7,001 bases of DNA from Flavipsychrobacter sp. (GTDB lineage Bacteria > Bacteroidota > Bacteroidia > Chitinophagales > Chitinophagaceae), in contig JAJNBR010000149.1 in the NCBI GenBank assembly GCA_021156265.1, positions 1-7,001 on the forward strand, in the 5' to 3' direction. Shown piece after piece: positions 5,368 to 7,001 of this stretch (positions are counted from its first letter, which is position 1; every line of letters starts with the position of its first letter). A program made the position numbers and the translations under genes. A model generated the notes under the pieces. It ran no database searches and was not told the origin of the DNA. It saw only the letters and a program-made list of their open reading frames with translations.

Positions 5368-6876
5368 ATGAAACCTATTCTTCTATTCCTCTTATTGCTG
5401 GTAGCTGGACATAGCGCCTATGCACAGGCCGGTACACTAGATCCTACTTTTGGTAATGGCGGCCAGGTGATCGGCAATTTTGGCTCTGCGGCCGCTTCGT
5501 CGGTCAAAGCTATAACAGTCCAGCCTGATGGAAAGATCGTAGTGGTGGGGCAGCTGGATTATACAAACGACCGCGGTATGCTGGTAGCCCGTTACAATAG
5601 TAATGGCACCTTAGATAACAGTTTTGATAACGATGGCTGGGATACAGTTAAGTTTGACGCCGGCTATGCCCAGGGTTTTGCCGTGGCGCTGCAACCCGAC
5701 GGAAAGATCGTGGTAGCGGGTAGCTCCTTTACAAGCACGACGGGCGGAGGGGCGATAGCAAGGTTTAAACCTAATGGTACGCTCGACTCAACATTCGGTG
5801 TAAACGGTAAGGTCTCACAAATGGCTGGCGACTGGGAAAGTATCGTTATACAGCCTGACGGAAAAATTGTTGTAGCCGGAACATGGGGAGGGATTTACGA
5901 TGCGAAGATCCAGCGGCTTAATTCCGATGGTTCACCAGATATGAGCTTCCATTCCGGTACGGCGTTCAATGTTGTATTTGATGCTAATAACATAGAAGAC
6001 GCTTTAAGGGCCGTGGCCGTACAACCCGACGGACGGATTATAGCAGCAGGCTGGGGTACTGATTTTATGCAGATCACCAAATTTGGCATACTACGGTTGA
6101 AAACCGATGGTAGCTCATACGATAGTAGTTTTGCACAGGATGGACTTATCTGGGGGACCAGCTGGGGCGATGAGGAGATTTTTTATGACATGGTACTGCA
6201 ACCCGATGGTAAAATAGTGGCTGGTGGTACTGCTACCAAGGGAGGCACCATGGACATGACAGTAGTGCGCTTTAACACAGACGGCACATTGGATAACAGC
6301 TTTGGTACAGGGGGCATCGCGAAGGCGTTTAAGTATTCTTATTATACAGACATACGCTCTATCTCGCTACAGAGCGATGGTCGTATTGTGGCGGCGGGAA
6401 CCGCATCAGGAATGATCAGCCATGAATTTGCGCTGGCTAGATTTAATGTGGACGGCAGCCTGGATACGAGTTTTGACGCAGACGGTATGGTGATGACACC
6501 CATGAGTACTACGAGTGATGATGAGATCTACGCTACCGCCATACAGCCGGATGGTAAAATAGTGGCCGGCGGATGGATCACCGGAATTATGGGAACGAAA
6601 GACTACATCCTTGTACGTTATCTTATCAGCGAATTGGGTGTTGATGAAGTGGCAAATAATAAGGGACTAAAAGTATACCCTAATCCCGGTGATGGATTGT
6701 TTGTTGTGGAAACGGCGAACGCAGGTATTGCTTATAGTGTAACGGATGCAAAGGGTAGCGTAGTAGCCACAGGCACCACAGCAAAAGAACAAACTACAAT
6801 AGACCTGACAAAGAATGCCAACGGCATGTACCTGCTGCAGATGGAGAATACGACGGTGAAGCTGGTGAAGCAGTAG
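5368..6876 (+). CDS. Secreted delta-60-repeat beta-propeller-like protein with T9SS sorting domain
   Basis: A 502-residue exported protein. Residues 1-20 are a signal peptide (MKPILLFLLLLVAGHSAYAQ). Residues about 22-420 hold seven delta-60 (DUF5122) repeats, each with an (A/I/V/L)QPDGKIVxxG strand (cores at 52, 109, 162, 219, 278, 335 and 393) and a GTLDxSFxxxG turn. The sixth has QSDG and the fourth and fifth turns are degenerate (GSPDMSF, SSYDSSF). Such repeats are predicted to form a beta-propeller. From about 431 to the end is a type A T9SS sorting domain: LKVYPNP (434-440), TIDLTKNANGMYLLQM (477-492) and terminal KLVKQ. The protein should therefore pass through the Sec system and then the type IX translocon, and be released or anchored at the cell surface. 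No enzyme domain is present and the function is unknown; binding or adhesion is only a guess. It stands alone as a single gene with its own leader. Confidence 0.93.
   Translation: MKPILLFLLLLVAGHSAYAQAGTLDPTFGNGGQVIGNFGSAAASSVKAITVQPDGKIVVVGQLDYTNDRGMLVARYNSNGTLDNSFDNDGWDTVKFDAGYAQGFAVALQPDGKIVVAGSSFTSTTGGGAIARFKPNGTLDSTFGVNGKVSQMAGDWESIVIQPDGKIVVAGTWGGIYDAKIQRLNSDGSPDMSFHSGTAFNVVFDANNIEDALRAVAVQPDGRIIAAGWGTDFMQITKFGILRLKTDGSSYDSSFAQDGLIWGTSWGDEEIFYDMVLQPDGKIVAGGTATKGGTMDMTVVRFNTDGTLDNSFGTGGIAKAFKYSYYTDIRSISLQSDGRIVAAGTASGMISHEFALARFNVDGSLDTSFDADGMVMTPMSTTSDDEIYATAIQPDGKIVAGGWITGIMGTKDYILVRYLISELGVDEVANNKGLKVYPNPGDGLFVVETANAGIAYSVTDAKGSVVATGTTAKEQTTIDLTKNANGMYLLQMENTTVKLVKQ
5431..6627 (+). 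repeat. Seven protein-level delta-60 repeats
   Basis: The QPDG cores recur every 53 to 59 residues (intervals 57, 53, 57, 59, 57 and 58). The codons have diverged between units (for example cagcctgatgg, caacccgacgg, cagccggatgg), so these are old protein repeats rather than recent tandem DNA duplications. Seven units is one of the blade numbers found in beta-propellers. Confidence 0.85.
6658..6873 (+). other. T9SS type A C-terminal sorting domain (within the CDS)
   Basis: Residues 431-502 show the hallmarks of the family: YPNP near the start, a GxxxxxV strand, the hydrophobic IDLT..ANGMYLLQM segment, and a short basic end, KLVKQ. In known T9SS cargo this domain is the translocation signal and is usually cleaved at the surface. 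Confidence 0.85.
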
Positions 6877-6886
6877 GATTATTTAT

Positions 6887-6939
6887 CTCGGCTGCCGCAA
6901 GTCTGCGACTTGTGGCTATAAGGACTGGGGGCAGCGGAG
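6887..6939. repeat. REP-like imperfect palindrome
   Basis: An inner hairpin pairs GCCGCAAGT (6894-6902) with ACTTGTGGC (6908-6916) around a 5-nt loop, nine pairs with one G-U. An outer stem pairs 6887-6896 (CTCGGCTGCC) with 6930-6939 (GGCAGCGGAG), nine of ten matching. The two stems share GCC at 6894-6896, so they compete in part. There is no T-run after it, so it is not a standard intrinsic terminator. Its size, G/C-rich nested symmetry and place beyond the 3' end of a gene are typical of REP elements. Repetition elsewhere in the genome is not visible here. Confidence 0.45.
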
Positions 6940-6947
6940 GAATTAGA

Positions 6948-7001
6948 TTATTGTTGTCCTCTTTCATGGATAGCGTCAAGTTGCTTGTTCAGGTATATTA
7001 G
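6948..7001 (-). CDS. Possible C-terminal end of a minus-strand gene (5' part beyond the right edge)
   Basis: Reading the minus strand from the right edge, one frame stays open for 17 codons, LIYLNKQLDAIHERGQQ, then TAA at 6950-6948. The other two minus frames stop sooner. The peptide looks like an amphipathic helical tail. If real, this gene converges on the delta-60-repeat gene with the REP-like element between them. The fragment is too short to name and could be a chance open frame. Confidence 0.35.
   Translation of the reverse strand, partial: LIYLNKQLDAIHERGQQ

Noticed and set aside
5431..6627. Tandem DNA repeat or CRISPR array
   Set aside because: The periodicity is at protein level with diverged codons; there are no identical short repeats with unique spacers.
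6887..6939. Intrinsic terminator of the delta-60-repeat gene
   Set aside because: The hairpin is stable but is followed by a purine-rich stretch instead of a T-run; a REP-like element fits better.
6794..6979. Minus-strand 61-codon frame at the right end
   Set aside because: It runs through the REP-like palindrome and into the antisense of the T9SS sorting domain, which is well supported on the plus strand.
6966..7001. Plus-strand 11-codon frame MDSVKLLVQVY
   Set aside because: It is too short, with no promoter or context, and opposite a more protein-like minus-strand tail.

Overview
The window looks like a chromosomal segment from a Bacteroidota bacterium, probably near the Chitinophagaceae. 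The sequence clues are a secreted delta-60-repeat protein with a type IX secretion (T9SS) C-terminal sorting domain, promoter boxes close to the Bacteroidota -7 consensus TAnnTTTG, start codons without Shine-Dalgarno sequences, and a TonB-C-like periplasmic protein. Base composition looks even, and there is no integrase, transposase, tRNA, rRNA or CRISPR array. I read this as ordinary chromosome, not an island.

Layout, left to right. (1) On the minus strand, the N-terminal 227 residues of an ABC-F ATPase run off the left edge. Ahead of it lies a leader of about 90 nt with a good promoter box, an AUG-UAG start-stop, and a perfect 12-bp inverted repeat whose downstream arm covers the start codon. 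(2) On the minus strand, a stand-alone single-PAS protein has a start codon that also sits in a small hairpin. (3) On the plus strand, an LpxH-like metallophosphoesterase and a GT-B glycosyltransferase are 9 nt apart and look like a two-gene envelope-glycolipid operon. (4) On the minus strand, a DinB/DUF1572-type putative metalloprotein overlaps the end of the glycosyltransferase gene by 3 to 4 nt, tail to tail. (5) On the plus strand, a membrane protein consists of two transmembrane helices around a four-helix-bundle (MCP-type) sensor, with no output domain. (6) On the minus strand, a signal-peptide protein carries a TonB-C-like domain and a CxxxxxCxxC cluster. (7) On the plus strand, a 502-residue protein has a signal peptide, seven delta-60 repeats and a T9SS sorting domain. 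(8) At the right end there is a REP-like imperfect palindrome, then what may be the last 17 codons of a minus-strand gene.

The genes alternate strand almost one by one, so only the phosphoesterase/glycosyltransferase pair is a convincing operon. Common themes are the cell envelope (lipid or glycan work, TonB-like domain, T9SS cargo) and small sensory proteins without outputs (PAS, 4HB). I do not see a clear new multi-gene system. The most interesting signals are the possible translational control structures at the ABC-F and PAS start codons, the output-less sensor, and the REP-like element.
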